Below, piece by piece: positions 8,302 through 17,813 of a stretch of 64,000 nucleotides of DNA (position 1 is its first letter; the number at the start of each line of letters is the position of its first letter). The notes below the pieces were generated by a model. The model saw only the letters and a list, made by a program, of their open reading frames with translations, had not been told where the DNA came from and made no database searches. The position numbers were made by a program, and so were the translations under genes. This DNA comes from an uncultured Bacteroides sp. Its GTDB lineage: Bacteria > Bacteroidota > Bacteroidia > Bacteroidales > Bacteroidaceae. The stretch is taken from positions 1 to 64,000 of the forward strand of contig USLU01000023.1 of assembly GCA_900555635.1 (NCBI GenBank). The letters are read 5' to 3'.

Positions 8302-10245
8302 ATGAAGAATATTAGTTTTGCAATTACTTTGTTGACCATTAGTGTTTCGCTTGCTGCTGAAACCAATAAAGAGTTGAGATTATCTTCCCCAAACGGTACG
8401 CATCAAGTTGTGTTTTACCAAAAGCAACTCTCGCCGCAGGTCAATGAACTTTGCTACAAAGTAGCATTCAAAGGAGAGCCGGTTATTCAGGAGTCACGTG
8501 CAGGATTGGAACTGGATAATCGCATTTGGGAGATGGCTTTGGGACAACGTAATCTGGTGCAACCAGTCTCTTGGATGGATAATCTGGAAGTAGACTCTAT
8601 TACTTGTTTGCCTTCTGTTGATACAATTTGGAAGCCACACTATGGTGAGCGTAGTCAGATCCATGACCGCTACAATGCAGCTACTTTGTATCTGTCTAAA
8701 AAAGACGGCTCTTTTTATCGATTAAATATTGAGGTGCGTGCCTACGATGAAGGTATTGCTTTCCGTTATTTCTTTCCCGAACATCCCAAAGCTACCTTCC
8801 ACAAGGTAGTGGGGGATCTCACAGAATATGCTTTCCCTACAGGCACCAAGGCTTGGACAGAGCAATGGGCACAGGCATTCTTCGAACATCTGGATATCAA
8901 CGAAATCAAACACCCTGTAGAGCGTGCATTGACAATAGAACTGCCTAACGGTAAATGGGCCGCTTTGACCGATGCCGATGTGGATGACTGGTGCCTGACC
9001 AAATTTAAAACTTCCGAAACTAAAAAGAATACGCTGACTTCAGTTATGTACAGCCCTGTGGATATCGTCACTTATTATGCCACACCTTGGAAGATTATTA
9101 TGGCTGCCGATAAACCCGGTGAACTTTTAGAGCATAATGATATTATTCAGAACCTGAACCCTCCTTGCGAGATTGCCGATGCAGCCGCCTGGGTGAAGCC
9201 CGGCAAAATTATGCGTGAAACCACCATTTCTACCGAAGGAGCTATCGCTACCATTGACTTCTGCGCCGCACACAATATTCCTTATATGCTTTTCGATTGG
9301 CAATGGTACATGCCTTGTACTTCGCACGACGGCGATGCCACGAAAGTAGTTGCCAAGTTGGATATGCCCCGCGTTATTGCCTACGGAAAAGAAAAAGGTG
9401 TCGGCATTTGGGTATATGTCAACCAACATGCACTGATGAAACAAGCAAAAGAACTTTTCCCATTGTTGCATCAATGGGGTATTGTGGGTGTGAAATCGGG
9501 CTTTGTACAGTATGCCAGCCATCGTTGGGCTACATGGGTACACGACCTTGTACGTCTTGCTGCTGAAAATCATCTGTTAATGAATATTCATGACGAATTC
9601 CGTCCTTCGGGTTTCAGCCGCACTTATCCTAACTTGTTGACGCAGGAAGGCATCTGCGGAAATGAAGAATTTCCCGATGCAACGCACAATGTAACGCTGC
9701 CTTTCACCCGTATGATAAACGGTGCGGCGGATTATACAATCTGCTATTTCGACAAACGTTTGAAGACAACGCATGCTCACCAGTTAGCAGCTTCACTTGT
9801 CTTCTATAGTCTTCTGCAAACTATTTTTTGGTATGACAAACCTTCTTTCTATCAGGGAGAACCCGAAATAGAATGGTTCGAAAACCTGCAAACCGTATTC
9901 GACGATACGAAAGTGCTGGATGGAGCGCCCGGCAAGAATATTACAATGGCACGTCGCAAAGGCGAAGATTGGTTTGTTGCCGCAATGACCAATAATAACG
10001 GATCTAAAGAAAACATTCCGCTCTCTTTCCTCGATAAAGACAAAACGTATCTGGCATCCATCTATACTGATGGCGGTGATAAAGTGAAGACCCGCACCGG
10101 GGTAACATGCACTTATCTTTTAGTCGATGCCTCCATGACCATGAAGTTTGATTTGAAACCCAGTGGGGGAGCAGCTATCCGTTTGGTCCCCATTAATGGT
10201 AAGGAAATGAAGAAATATAAGAGATATAATGGAAAAATATTATAA
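8302..10245 (+). CDS. GH97 alpha-glycosidase, probably SusB-like inverting type
   Basis: About 647 residues after a signal peptide (MKNISFAITLL..). The order is an N-terminal beta-sandwich, a (beta/alpha)8 barrel from about residue 280 and a C-terminal beta domain, as in GH97 (alpha-glucosidase or alpha-galactosidase, exo-acting, calcium-dependent). Landmark motifs are FDWQWY, VGVKSGF, NIHDEF with Glu432, RTYPNLLTQEG and a late acidic cluster QGEPEIEWFE (about 518-527). Retaining GH97 enzymes carry an Asp nucleophile at the VGVK(x)D position; here it is Gly400, the state I recall for inverting SusB-like members, where Glu residues act as base. I chose the ATG at 8302 because the signal peptide starts there and the earlier in-frame ATG at 8200 has no such sequence. 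It probably trims alpha-linked side chains. Confidence 0.8.
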   Translation: MKNISFAITLLTISVSLAAETNKELRLSSPNGTHQVVFYQKQLSPQVNELCYKVAFKGEPVIQESRAGLELDNRIWEMALGQRNLVQPVSWMDNLEVDSITCLPSVDTIWKPHYGERSQIHDRYNAATLYLSKKDGSFYRLNIEVRAYDEGIAFRYFFPEHPKATFHKVVGDLTEYAFPTGTKAWTEQWAQAFFEHLDINEIKHPVERALTIELPNGKWAALTDADVDDWCLTKFKTSETKKNTLTSVMYSPVDIVTYYATPWKIIMAADKPGELLEHNDIIQNLNPPCEIADAAAWVKPGKIMRETTISTEGAIATIDFCAAHNIPYMLFDWQWYMPCTSHDGDATKVVAKLDMPRVIAYGKEKGVGIWVYVNQHALMKQAKELFPLLHQWGIVGVKSGFVQYASHRWATWVHDLVRLAAENHLLMNIHDEFRPSGFSRTYPNLLTQEGICGNEEFPDATHNVTLPFTRMINGAADYTICYFDKRLKTTHAHQLAASLVFYSLLQTIFWYDKPSFYQGEPEIEWFENLQTVFDDTKVLDGAPGKNITMARRKGEDWFVAAMTNNNGSKENIPLSFLDKDKTYLASIYTDGGDKVKTRTGVTCTYLLVDASMTMKFDLKPSGGAAIRLVPINGKEMKKYKRYNGKIL

Positions 10246-10359
10246 TGGATTAAGTGTAATTATCTCCTTAAACGTATAAAAGAAGAGTTATTCATTAGGT
10301 TGATGTATTTTGAGGTAAAAAAGATGTTTTTGGGATAGTTTATTTAGAAGGTAACAATT

Positions 10360-11970
10360 ATGGTAAGAGCTTTTTTAAGGATAATTCTGATACTTGGTAT
10401 TTGTCAGAACATGTACGGACAGTATTATACCAATCCTATCCTTCATGCCGATTATTCTGATCCGGATGTTTGTGCGGTTGGTGATGATTTCTATATGACG
10501 GCGTCCAGCTTCGGATGCAGCCCGGGATTACCCATTCTGCATTCCAAGGATTTGGTGAATTGGAAGTTAGTTAATTATGCACTGAAAACCATTGAACCAA
10601 AGGAGTTTTATGACAAACCCCAGCATGGAAAAGGGGTGTGGGCTCCTTCTATCCGTTATCATAAGGGTGAGTATTATATCTACTGGGGAGATCCGGATTT
10701 CGGTATCTTTATGGTGAAAACCAAAGATCCATTGGGAAAGTGGGAAGCTCCGGTACTGGTAAAAGCAGGGAAGGGAATGATAGATCCTGCTCCTCTTTGG
10801 GACGAGGATGGAAAGGTTTATTTGGTGCATGCCTGGGCAGGAAGCCGTGCGGCCTTTAACAGTGTCATTGTAATTTGTGAAATGAATGCAGAAGGCACAC
10901 AGGTTATCAGTGAGCCTGTACTTGTTTTCGATGGCAATGATGGCGTAAACCATACTATAGAAGGTCCTAAACTCTACAAACACAATGGATATTATTATAT
11001 ACTGGCTCCTGCCGGCGGTGTAGTTACCGGTTGGCAGTTGGCACTCCGTTCCAGGAATATATATGGACCCTACGAATCGAAAATAGTAATGGCACAAGGA
11101 AAGACCGATATCAACGGCCCTCATCAAGGTGGCTGGGTGGAAACGAATTCCGGTGAATCTTGGTTCATTCACTTTCAGGATAAAGCGATGTATGGTCGCA
11201 TCATCCATCTGAATCCTATGAAGTGGGTGAACGACTGGCCTGTAATTGGTGAAGATAAAGATGATGATGGTTGTGGAGAACCGGTGAAACGCTACAAAAT
11301 GCCGAATGTAGGTCGTACCTATCCGGTAGAATCACCGGCGGAAAGTGATGAATTTAATTCCCGGCAACTGGGATTGCAATGGGAATGGCATGCTAATTAT
11401 CAGGATACTTTTGGATTTACCTCTGATTTAGGATATATGCGTATCTATGGGCATATCTTATCAAAAGACTTTGTGAACTTCTGGGAAGTTCCTAATCTTC
11501 TTTTGCAGAAGTTTCCTGCGGAAGAGTTCGCGGCAACTACCAAACTAAAAGTCGTTGCAAAAGCCGACGGACAGCAATCCGGTCTGATTGTGATGGGTTG
11601 GGATTATTGCTACATCGGAGTGGAGAAAGAAGGAGAGCAATTCATTCTGAAACAAGTAGTCTGTAAAGATGCCGAACAGAAGAATAAAGAAATCACAACC
11701 CGCCTTGCTGAATTGCCTTTGAGCCGGAAGTTTGAAGCCGGATTGAATCCCAATTATGAAAGAGACATTTACTTGCGGGTAAATGTAGGTAAGAATGGAA
11801 TTTGCCGTTTCTCTTATAGCTTGGATGGAAAGAAATACAAAACAGTCGGTGAACCCTTCGTTGCCCGTCAAGGGAAATGGATAGGAGCTAAGATAGGTTT
11901 GTTCAGTACCGCTCCATTTGGAAAAGAGAGGGGTTGGGTAGATGCCGACTGGTTTCACATTGAAAGATAA
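10360..11970 (+). CDS. GH43 beta-xylosidase/alpha-L-arabinofuranosidase with C-terminal beta-sandwich
   Basis: 536 residues, secreted (signal peptide ending MYGQ). The five-bladed propeller occupies about 22-320 with the three GH43 acids: Asp34 in YSDPDV (base), Asp142 in MIDPAP (pKa modulator) and Glu201 in TIEGPK (acid). Residues about 330-536 form a concanavalin-like domain (SDEFNSRQLGLQWEW..GLIVMGWDY), as in beta-xylosidase C-terminal regions. GH43 enzymes remove terminal arabinofuranose, xylose or galactose from plant glycans. It follows GH97 by 114 nt and ends 13 nt before the GH88 gene, so these are likely co-expressed. Confidence 0.85.
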   Translation: MVRAFLRIILILGICQNMYGQYYTNPILHADYSDPDVCAVGDDFYMTASSFGCSPGLPILHSKDLVNWKLVNYALKTIEPKEFYDKPQHGKGVWAPSIRYHKGEYYIYWGDPDFGIFMVKTKDPLGKWEAPVLVKAGKGMIDPAPLWDEDGKVYLVHAWAGSRAAFNSVIVICEMNAEGTQVISEPVLVFDGNDGVNHTIEGPKLYKHNGYYYILAPAGGVVTGWQLALRSRNIYGPYESKIVMAQGKTDINGPHQGGWVETNSGESWFIHFQDKAMYGRIIHLNPMKWVNDWPVIGEDKDDDGCGEPVKRYKMPNVGRTYPVESPAESDEFNSRQLGLQWEWHANYQDTFGFTSDLGYMRIYGHILSKDFVNFWEVPNLLLQKFPAEEFAATTKLKVVAKADGQQSGLIVMGWDYCYIGVEKEGEQFILKQVVCKDAEQKNKEITTRLAELPLSRKFEAGLNPNYERDIYLRVNVGKNGICRFSYSLDGKKYKTVGEPFVARQGKWIGAKIGLFSTAPFGKERGWVDADWFHIER

Positions 11971-11983
11971 AAGAATATATTAT

Positions 11984-13201
11984 ATGAAGACAAAAACTCT
12001 ATTAGCAAGTTTGGGCTTATGCCTGCTTACAGCTTGTTCCGCTCCGAAGGAGGAGTTCGACGTGGACAAGGCTCTTGATTATTGTAATAATCAGGTACAT
12101 CGTACTTTAACCGAACTGAAAACAAATGATGGTAGCATTGATTATACCATGATGCCCCGCAACATCATGGATAGCCTTACCACTTGGCATTGCCGTAAGG
12201 CTACCAAAGATGAATGGTGCAGTGGCTTTTGGCCCGGCATTCTGTGGTACGATTATGAGTATACCGGTGATGAGAAGTTAAAAGAAGAGGCTGATAAATT
12301 CACCTCATCCCTGAAGTTCCTCTCAGAATCTCCGGCTTTCGACCATGATTTGGGCTTTCTGATATTTTGCAGCTACGGTAACGGTTATCGCCTGACGCAA
12401 AACCCCGAGTACAAAAAAGTCATTTTAAATACTGCGGATACCTTGGCTACCTTGTTCAATCCGCGTGTAGGTACTATCCTCTCATGGCCGCGAAATGTAG
12501 AGATGTTCGGCGGGCACAACACGATTATGGATAATTTGATAAACCTGGAAATGCTATTCTGGGCAGCCAAGAACGGTGGTAATCCTTATCTATCGGATAT
12601 TGCCATTTCTCATGCCGACAAGACTATGAAATATCAATTCCGTCCGGATTATACTTCCTATCATGTGGCTGTTTACGATACCTTGACCGGAGACTTTATT
12701 CGGGGATGTACCCATCAGGGATATGCCGATAATACGATGTGGGCTCGCGGACAGGCATGGGGGATTTACGGATATACAGTTCTCTATCGTGAAACGAAAG
12801 ATACCCGTTACCTGGATTTTGTACAGAAAATAACCGATGTTTATTTGAAGAACCTGCCGGAAGATTACGTTCCCTATTGGGATTTCAATGATCCGTCTAT
12901 CCCTAATTCTCCTCGTGATGCATCAGCCGCCGCAGTAGTGGCTTCCGCTTTATTGGAATTATCCACTTATCTGCCTGTCGAGAAAGCCACTGAATATAAA
13001 GATGCAGCTGTAAAGATGTTAGCAAGCCTCAGTTCCGACAAATACCAAAGTGGTAAATCGAAACCTTCATTCTTGCTCCATTCCACAGGACACTGGCCTG
13101 CCAAGTCGGAGATAGATGCATCAATTATTTATGCTGATTATTACTATATTGAGGCATTGCTAAGGCTAAAAAAACTATATAGTAATAAAGATGTAATTTA
13201 A
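11984..13201 (+). CDS. GH88 unsaturated glucuronyl hydrolase, lipoprotein
   Basis: 405 residues with a lipobox (LLTAC) giving an outer-membrane or periplasmic lipoprotein. The (alpha/alpha)6-barrel GH88 pattern is clear: WCSGFWPGILWY, DHDLGFL (first catalytic Asp), NTIMDNLINL (second Asp), GYADNTMWARGQAW and SPRDASAAA. GH88 enzymes hydrate and release 4,5-unsaturated uronic acids made by polysaccharide lyases. No lyase is in the window, so one must lie elsewhere if that is the substrate. The ATG at 11984 is favoured over an earlier in-frame ATG at 11942 because it starts the lipoprotein signal; the earlier one lies inside the GH43 gene. Last gene of the rightward group. Confidence 0.85.
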   Translation: MKTKTLLASLGLCLLTACSAPKEEFDVDKALDYCNNQVHRTLTELKTNDGSIDYTMMPRNIMDSLTTWHCRKATKDEWCSGFWPGILWYDYEYTGDEKLKEEADKFTSSLKFLSESPAFDHDLGFLIFCSYGNGYRLTQNPEYKKVILNTADTLATLFNPRVGTILSWPRNVEMFGGHNTIMDNLINLEMLFWAAKNGGNPYLSDIAISHADKTMKYQFRPDYTSYHVAVYDTLTGDFIRGCTHQGYADNTMWARGQAWGIYGYTVLYRETKDTRYLDFVQKITDVYLKNLPEDYVPYWDFNDPSIPNSPRDASAAAVVASALLELSTYLPVEKATEYKDAAVKMLASLSSDKYQSGKSKPSFLLHSTGHWPAKSEIDASIIYADYYYIEALLRLKKLYSNKDVI

Positions 13202-13228
13202 AATCAGTCTTTCTGTTACATTCGATTC

Positions 13229-15190
13229 TTATTTATTTTGTGATGTAATCGGAATCTCTAATACAAATCGAGCGCCTTGGATATAGGTGGTATCCAAATA
13301 GATGTGCCCATTCAACAATGTGGCGATACTTCGACAGATACTAAGTCCTATACCAAAGCCCGGTTTGAAGCTATCCAGCTTTTCGTAGCGTTGGAAGATA
13401 ATTTCTGCATTGTCCGGAGAAATACCACAGCCATTGTCGGTAACCGAAAAGACCACTTTCTCTGGATCTGCTCTATAAGCGAGAATTATTTTACCCTGTT
13501 CCGTATATTTGCAGGCATTTTCCAAAAGATTCATTAGTATTTGTTGCAGACATGAAGCATCGGTTGTGATAATCAGGTTGCTGGGAGATGCTTCTAATTC
13601 CAGGGATACTTCTGTAGGAACTTTCGTTTCCACATTGGTTATAGTATGCCTGCATAATTCTTCTATATTCGTAGGAGCGAGAGTTAGCTGATAGTTACCA
13701 CTCTCCAGCGAACTAAGATCAAGTACATCGTTGACCAATGTCAGTAGAAGCTCGGTATTCCGATGAATACTGTTGAGAAGTTCTGCCCGTTCTTCCGGTT
13801 CTAATTCAATGTTGTCATTGCCATTCAGTATCTCGTTGAATCCTACTATGGCATTGAGCGGAGTACGTATCTCATGGCTGATATTTTGTAGAAAAACACT
13901 TTTCAAACGGTCGGCGTTTTCAGCACGGTGACAAGCTTCTTCAGCTAACAATTTTTCTGCTTGCAGACGTTGTGCATAACGGCGGCGACTGCCCGCATAA
14001 AATAGAGAGAAGCCACTTGTCATTAATAATATAATGGTAAGAACGATAAAGTTGCGTTGCTTCTCTCGGGTTTCTAGAGCTATTCGGTGTAACTCTTCTT
14101 GCTGGTGCTGTACTTTTAGGCGTTTTTTCTCCATTTCCAGAGTCTGGTTGTTGAAACGAGCATTGTATACAGCAAGCAATTCTGCATTAGTGGCTTGTAC
14201 TATAGAGTCGGATAGCCTGTTTTTCAGATTGGTATAGTAGTAAGCCTTCTCAAAGTTCTTTTGCTCAAAGAAAATTTTTGCCTGATGCTCAGCTTTTATA
14301 ATCGGGTCTTCAATAGAATCTACGTAAATGAGTGCTTTTCCCCATTGCCTTAAGGCGATGTAATAGTCTGAAATTCCTTTAAAGTAGCTGCTTTTATTGG
14401 CTCCTATAAGTAGTTTTTTTGCATGGAGGCCATCAAGTAATTCTTTATATATACCCGCTTTCTCAAAATTGCAGGCTTTAATGTAAATTTTTAATAGAAT
14501 AGAATATGCACTTATTTTATGAGCTGTGACTTTAGCGGAATCCAATGATTGCAATGCATATTCCTCGGCTGTTTTCAAGTTTTGCTTTTTTAGATAGCAA
14601 TAGCCAAGGCGGTTGTAAGGATAAGAAATGTCTTTAGTCTCACCGATGTTTTTGTAATATTCTATAGCATTTTTAAATTGCTTGATGGCGAGATCGTTGT
14701 TTAATGACTGATAAAGTTCACCCATACGGATATAACTACGCGCAATACCATACGAGTTGTTGAGACGGAGTGCTTCGTCTTGATACCGTTTTAACTCTTG
14801 TAATGCCTGTTCACGGTCATGATGCAGCATGTAGTAGGAGATTACGCGGTTCCACGCACTGAATATGTACTGCTGATGTTGTGTTTGGCGTGCAAAGTTG
14901 GCGATATTTTGATTCTCGCGCAGCAAAGCTTCCAGACTGTCTGCGTAGTAATAATAATCAACTTTTAGATGCAATGCCAGACATTGAGCCTTCTCGTCTT
15001 TAGTATGTGCTGCATTTTTGAACAGGGTATCTGCCATAGTCAGCATAACTGGATTATTGACATAAGAACTACATTTCTGATAGTAGGCATATAGCTTATC
15101 ATCAATCTTATAAGGATTGTTCTGTGCTTTTGCAAGTTGATAAAATAGAATTGAGAATAGAAATAATAATAATCCTAATAGTCGATTCAT
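13229..15190 (-). CDS. TPR-type membrane sensor histidine kinase (orphan)
   Basis: 653 residues. A signal peptide (ending KAQ) leads into tetratricopeptide-like helical repeats (about 70-350, periplasmic), a coiled region, a membrane segment near 385-405 (FIVLTIILLMTSGF), then HisKA with His439 in NISHEIRTP and HATPase_c with N box LLENACKY, G1 DNGCGIS and G2 GFGIGLS. No receiver or DNA-binding domain is attached and no response regulator gene is adjacent, so its partner is unknown. Its neighbours are GH88 (tail to tail) and GH31 (same strand), so it may sense breakdown products of the same glycan. A canonical promoter lies upstream. Confidence 0.85.
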   Translation of the reverse strand: MNRLLGLLLFLFSILFYQLAKAQNNPYKIDDKLYAYYQKCSSYVNNPVMLTMADTLFKNAAHTKDEKAQCLALHLKVDYYYYADSLEALLRENQNIANFARQTQHQQYIFSAWNRVISYYMLHHDREQALQELKRYQDEALRLNNSYGIARSYIRMGELYQSLNNDLAIKQFKNAIEYYKNIGETKDISYPYNRLGYCYLKKQNLKTAEEYALQSLDSAKVTAHKISAYSILLKIYIKACNFEKAGIYKELLDGLHAKKLLIGANKSSYFKGISDYYIALRQWGKALIYVDSIEDPIIKAEHQAKIFFEQKNFEKAYYYTNLKNRLSDSIVQATNAELLAVYNARFNNQTLEMEKKRLKVQHQQEELHRIALETREKQRNFIVLTIILLMTSGFSLFYAGSRRRYAQRLQAEKLLAEEACHRAENADRLKSVFLQNISHEIRTPLNAIVGFNEILNGNDNIELEPEERAELLNSIHRNTELLLTLVNDVLDLSSLESGNYQLTLAPTNIEELCRHTITNVETKVPTEVSLELEASPSNLIITTDASCLQQILMNLLENACKYTEQGKIILAYRADPEKVVFSVTDNGCGISPDNAEIIFQRYEKLDSFKPGFGIGLSICRSIATLLNGHIYLDTTYIQGARFVLEIPITSQNK

Positions 15191-15211
15191 AGCAATATAT
15201 GATTAATATTG

Positions 15212-15243
15212 CAAATATATATTTTTATTGTTTACTTTCCAAA
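15212..15243 (-). promoter_or_regulatory. canonical promoter of the histidine kinase gene
   Basis: On the minus strand TTTG (15240-15243), 20 nt, TATATTTG (15212-15219), about 20 nt before the start codon at 15190. Confidence 0.65.
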
Positions 15244-15296
15244 TCATTGTAGTTTCTATGCATATAGTAGTATATTAAATATAATGATAAAATATC

Positions 15297-15337
15297 AAAA
15301 AACATCCAGCTATCATAAAGTATTGATAGCTGGATGT
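15297..15337 (-). terminator. intrinsic terminator of the GH31 gene
   Basis: Perfect 14-bp arms (15302-15315 and 15324-15337), 8-nt loop, followed on the minus strand by a run of six T. It lies 28 nt past the GH31 stop. Confidence 0.85.
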
Positions 15338-15364
15338 AGTGTCGTATTGATTAAGGGTGTGGAC

Positions 15365-17725
15365 TTAGAATTTAATTGTCGTCTTTTTCCCTGTATAGTT
15401 AACGCTCTTTCCCCCCTTCATCGGTGTATCACCTGTTCCCGATTTCTGGTTTACTAATACCACATTGAATTTGCGGTTTTTCAGCATACCGGGATATTCT
15501 CCTTGGCGGTCTTCTATCGTTAGATTACGGTTTTTATCATTCCACTGAAAACGGATGGTGGAGTACACACCCTTTTCATAATTGTAGTTATCGTTCTCGT
15601 CCTCGTACAGAGTGAAAGTTCCATCGGCACCGGGATAGATACGGATTTCCAGATTGTCCCAGTTCTTCTCTGTAGAATACTGAACTTGCGGGCCGAAAGG
15701 CAGAATGCTTCCGGCTTTGATATATACCGGCAAGATGTCTTTGGTTACAGCGCGATTCACGGTTTGTCCGCCTTGTTGCTTTTGGTTGCTCCAGAAGTCC
15801 CACCAATCGGCTCCTTGGGGCAGGTAGACGGGCCATTCCGTAACTTCCGGCTTGGTGACGGGGGTTACTAAGATGGAACGACCGAATAGATATTCACCGC
15901 CCAGTTCATAGGTTTTCTTGTCAGACGTAAAGTCCATCAGTAGCGGACGCATAAATGTTCCGTCGTTGCTTGATACATCCCAAGAAGTGCTATATATGTA
16001 AGGTAATAGGCGATAACGTAGTTTTATCATCTTTTCTTGAGCATCGAAGCACCAGTCACCGCGCTTGCCGAAGTTCCAAATTTCACGTGGAAGTTCTGTT
16101 CCGTGCGAACGCATCATGGGACAGAACGTGCCGAATTGCATCCAACGCACATACAGATCTTGGTATTTTGGGTTTTTGGGGCCGCCTTCTTCGTTCCAGC
16201 GTCCGGCGAAGAAACCGCCTATGTCACTGTTCCAGTTGGGAATGCCCATAAGTGTATAGTTCAGTGCGGCAGGAATTTGTTTTTCCAGCATCTCCCAAGT
16301 AGAGGCTACGTCGCCGCTCCAAGTGTTGGAACCATAGCGTTGTTGGCCGATGAAGCCCGAACGGGTAAGGAGGACTACACGCTTGTTTTGAGTATGGGCT
16401 TTCTGATGAGTAGCGATACCGGCATTGTGCATCAATGAGAAAGCATTCTTTACGCTGCGATAAGAACCGAGTGCGGTGGGCAGATCATAATCGGATTCCT
16501 TGCGGTCGATATGATCGGGTTCTGTAGAATCGAGCCACCAACCATCGTTGCCGATGTAGCTGAAAATGCCTTTATTGAGGTATTTCCAATAGATGTCTCT
16601 GGCTTCGGAGTTATAAGCATCGTAGGGACGTGCACCACTTTTGGGAGGCCAGGTATCGAAGTTAATAATCATACCTTTGGAATCAAACTCTTTGCGTTGT
16701 TCGGTTTTAGGACCAAAGCCTGGCCAGGCTACTATCATTAATTTTGCGTTGAGACGGTGTATCTCGTCGGCCCACTTCTTGGGTTCGGGAAAACGTTCGG
16801 GATCAAAACTGTGAGAGTTCCAGGCACTGTCGGTTTTCTGATATTCGGGCCAGTAACGCCAGTCCTGGATCATACAATCGATGGGGATTTGCAGTTTGCG
16901 GAATTCTTTCAATACATTCAGGTTCTCTTCTTGAGTATGATAGCGCTCTTTGCTTTGGAAAAAGCCGTAGCTCCATAATGGAAGCATCGGGGCATGTCCT
17001 GTAAGATCGCGGACTTCGGCAATGATTTTATCGGGAGTGCCGCCATACATAAAGTAATAATCAGCACAATGTCCCAGACTCTCGAATACCAATTCCTGCG
17101 GTGTGTCCACAAAATCAGAAATGGAGTAATTGTCCCAGTATACGGCGTATCCTTTTGAAGGCGACATGAAGTAGGGAGAGTAAGTGAACATGTTTTCGTT
17201 CTGCATGTGATGTCTGGAGTTGCGGCGGTTGAGTTTACCATCCATTACCTGACCCACACCATAGATAGGTTCGTCTTTATCCAGCTGGAATGCGCCTTTT
17301 ATCTGATAGGAGGGAGTGCCTGCATCGTTCTTTGCAGTAAAGGAGGTGCCGGAGTCTTTTTCTTTTAGCAACTCTTTACCGTCAGGGGTATAGAAACTAA
17401 TACCTCCGGTAGCCGGATTAACGAGGACTTTCAATTGTGAAGATTTCACTGCATACAATCCGCCTTCCTGCGATATTTCTATCGGAGTAGTTTCGGGCGA
17501 TTTGGTTACTACGAGACTTTCCTTGTTGTAGGTTTTGCCTTCGGGAGTTTTGTAAACGCGGACAATAGAGGGCGAATAAAAATCTACGCTAATGTCCATT
17601 CCTTGGGTGGAGTACTTGACGCCTTGCCCGGTGCGTTGCACATTCTGTGCTGTGCAAAAGGTGGTTGCAATCAGGGTTGCACAAGCCAGTAATATACCGG
17701 CTTTTCTACTAAAATTCATTTTCAT
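15365..17725 (-). CDS. GH31 alpha-glycosidase, secreted
   Basis: 786 residues with a signal peptide (ending TTFCTAQ). The layout is a GH31 N-terminal beta-sandwich (about 30-240), a (beta/alpha)8 barrel with nucleophile Asp in WWLDSTEPD and acid/base Asp in TWSGDVAS, and proximal and distal C-terminal beta domains. Family members are retaining alpha-glucosidases, alpha-xylosidases, alpha-galactosidases and sulfoquinovosidases. The barrel motif MIQDWRYW resembles alpha-xylosidase-like bacterial members, but I cannot fix the sugar. It stands alone between two regulators on the same strand, with its own -7 box and a strong terminator, so it may be a direct target of one of them. Confidence 0.85.
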   Translation of the reverse strand: MKMNFSRKAGILLACATLIATTFCTAQNVQRTGQGVKYSTQGMDISVDFYSPSIVRVYKTPEGKTYNKESLVVTKSPETTPIEISQEGGLYAVKSSQLKVLVNPATGGISFYTPDGKELLKEKDSGTSFTAKNDAGTPSYQIKGAFQLDKDEPIYGVGQVMDGKLNRRNSRHHMQNENMFTYSPYFMSPSKGYAVYWDNYSISDFVDTPQELVFESLGHCADYYFMYGGTPDKIIAEVRDLTGHAPMLPLWSYGFFQSKERYHTQEENLNVLKEFRKLQIPIDCMIQDWRYWPEYQKTDSAWNSHSFDPERFPEPKKWADEIHRLNAKLMIVAWPGFGPKTEQRKEFDSKGMIINFDTWPPKSGARPYDAYNSEARDIYWKYLNKGIFSYIGNDGWWLDSTEPDHIDRKESDYDLPTALGSYRSVKNAFSLMHNAGIATHQKAHTQNKRVVLLTRSGFIGQQRYGSNTWSGDVASTWEMLEKQIPAALNYTLMGIPNWNSDIGGFFAGRWNEEGGPKNPKYQDLYVRWMQFGTFCPMMRSHGTELPREIWNFGKRGDWCFDAQEKMIKLRYRLLPYIYSTSWDVSSNDGTFMRPLLMDFTSDKKTYELGGEYLFGRSILVTPVTKPEVTEWPVYLPQGADWWDFWSNQKQQGGQTVNRAVTKDILPVYIKAGSILPFGPQVQYSTEKNWDNLEIRIYPGADGTFTLYEDENDNYNYEKGVYSTIRFQWNDKNRNLTIEDRQGEYPGMLKNRKFNVVLVNQKSGTGDTPMKGGKSVNYTGKKTTIKF

Positions 17726-17756
17726 GGTCTATCAATGTGTTTTCATTTTTATGCCG

Positions 17757-17764
17757 CAAAGGTA
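17757..17764 (-). promoter_or_regulatory. -7 box of the GH31 gene
   Basis: Minus-strand TACCTTTG fits TAnnTTTG. The nearest -33 candidate, GTTG at 17787-17790, is 22 nt away, so the promoter is probably weak without an activator. Confidence 0.45.
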
Positions 17765-17813
17765 GCCCGTAGAGGCGTTGTAGCCGCAACACTCTTGTTG
17801 AAACGAACAACAA

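Noticed and set aside
8302..10245. GH97 as a dead enzyme because of the missing Asp
   Set aside because: Inverting GH97 members naturally lack this Asp, and the Glu residues are retained.
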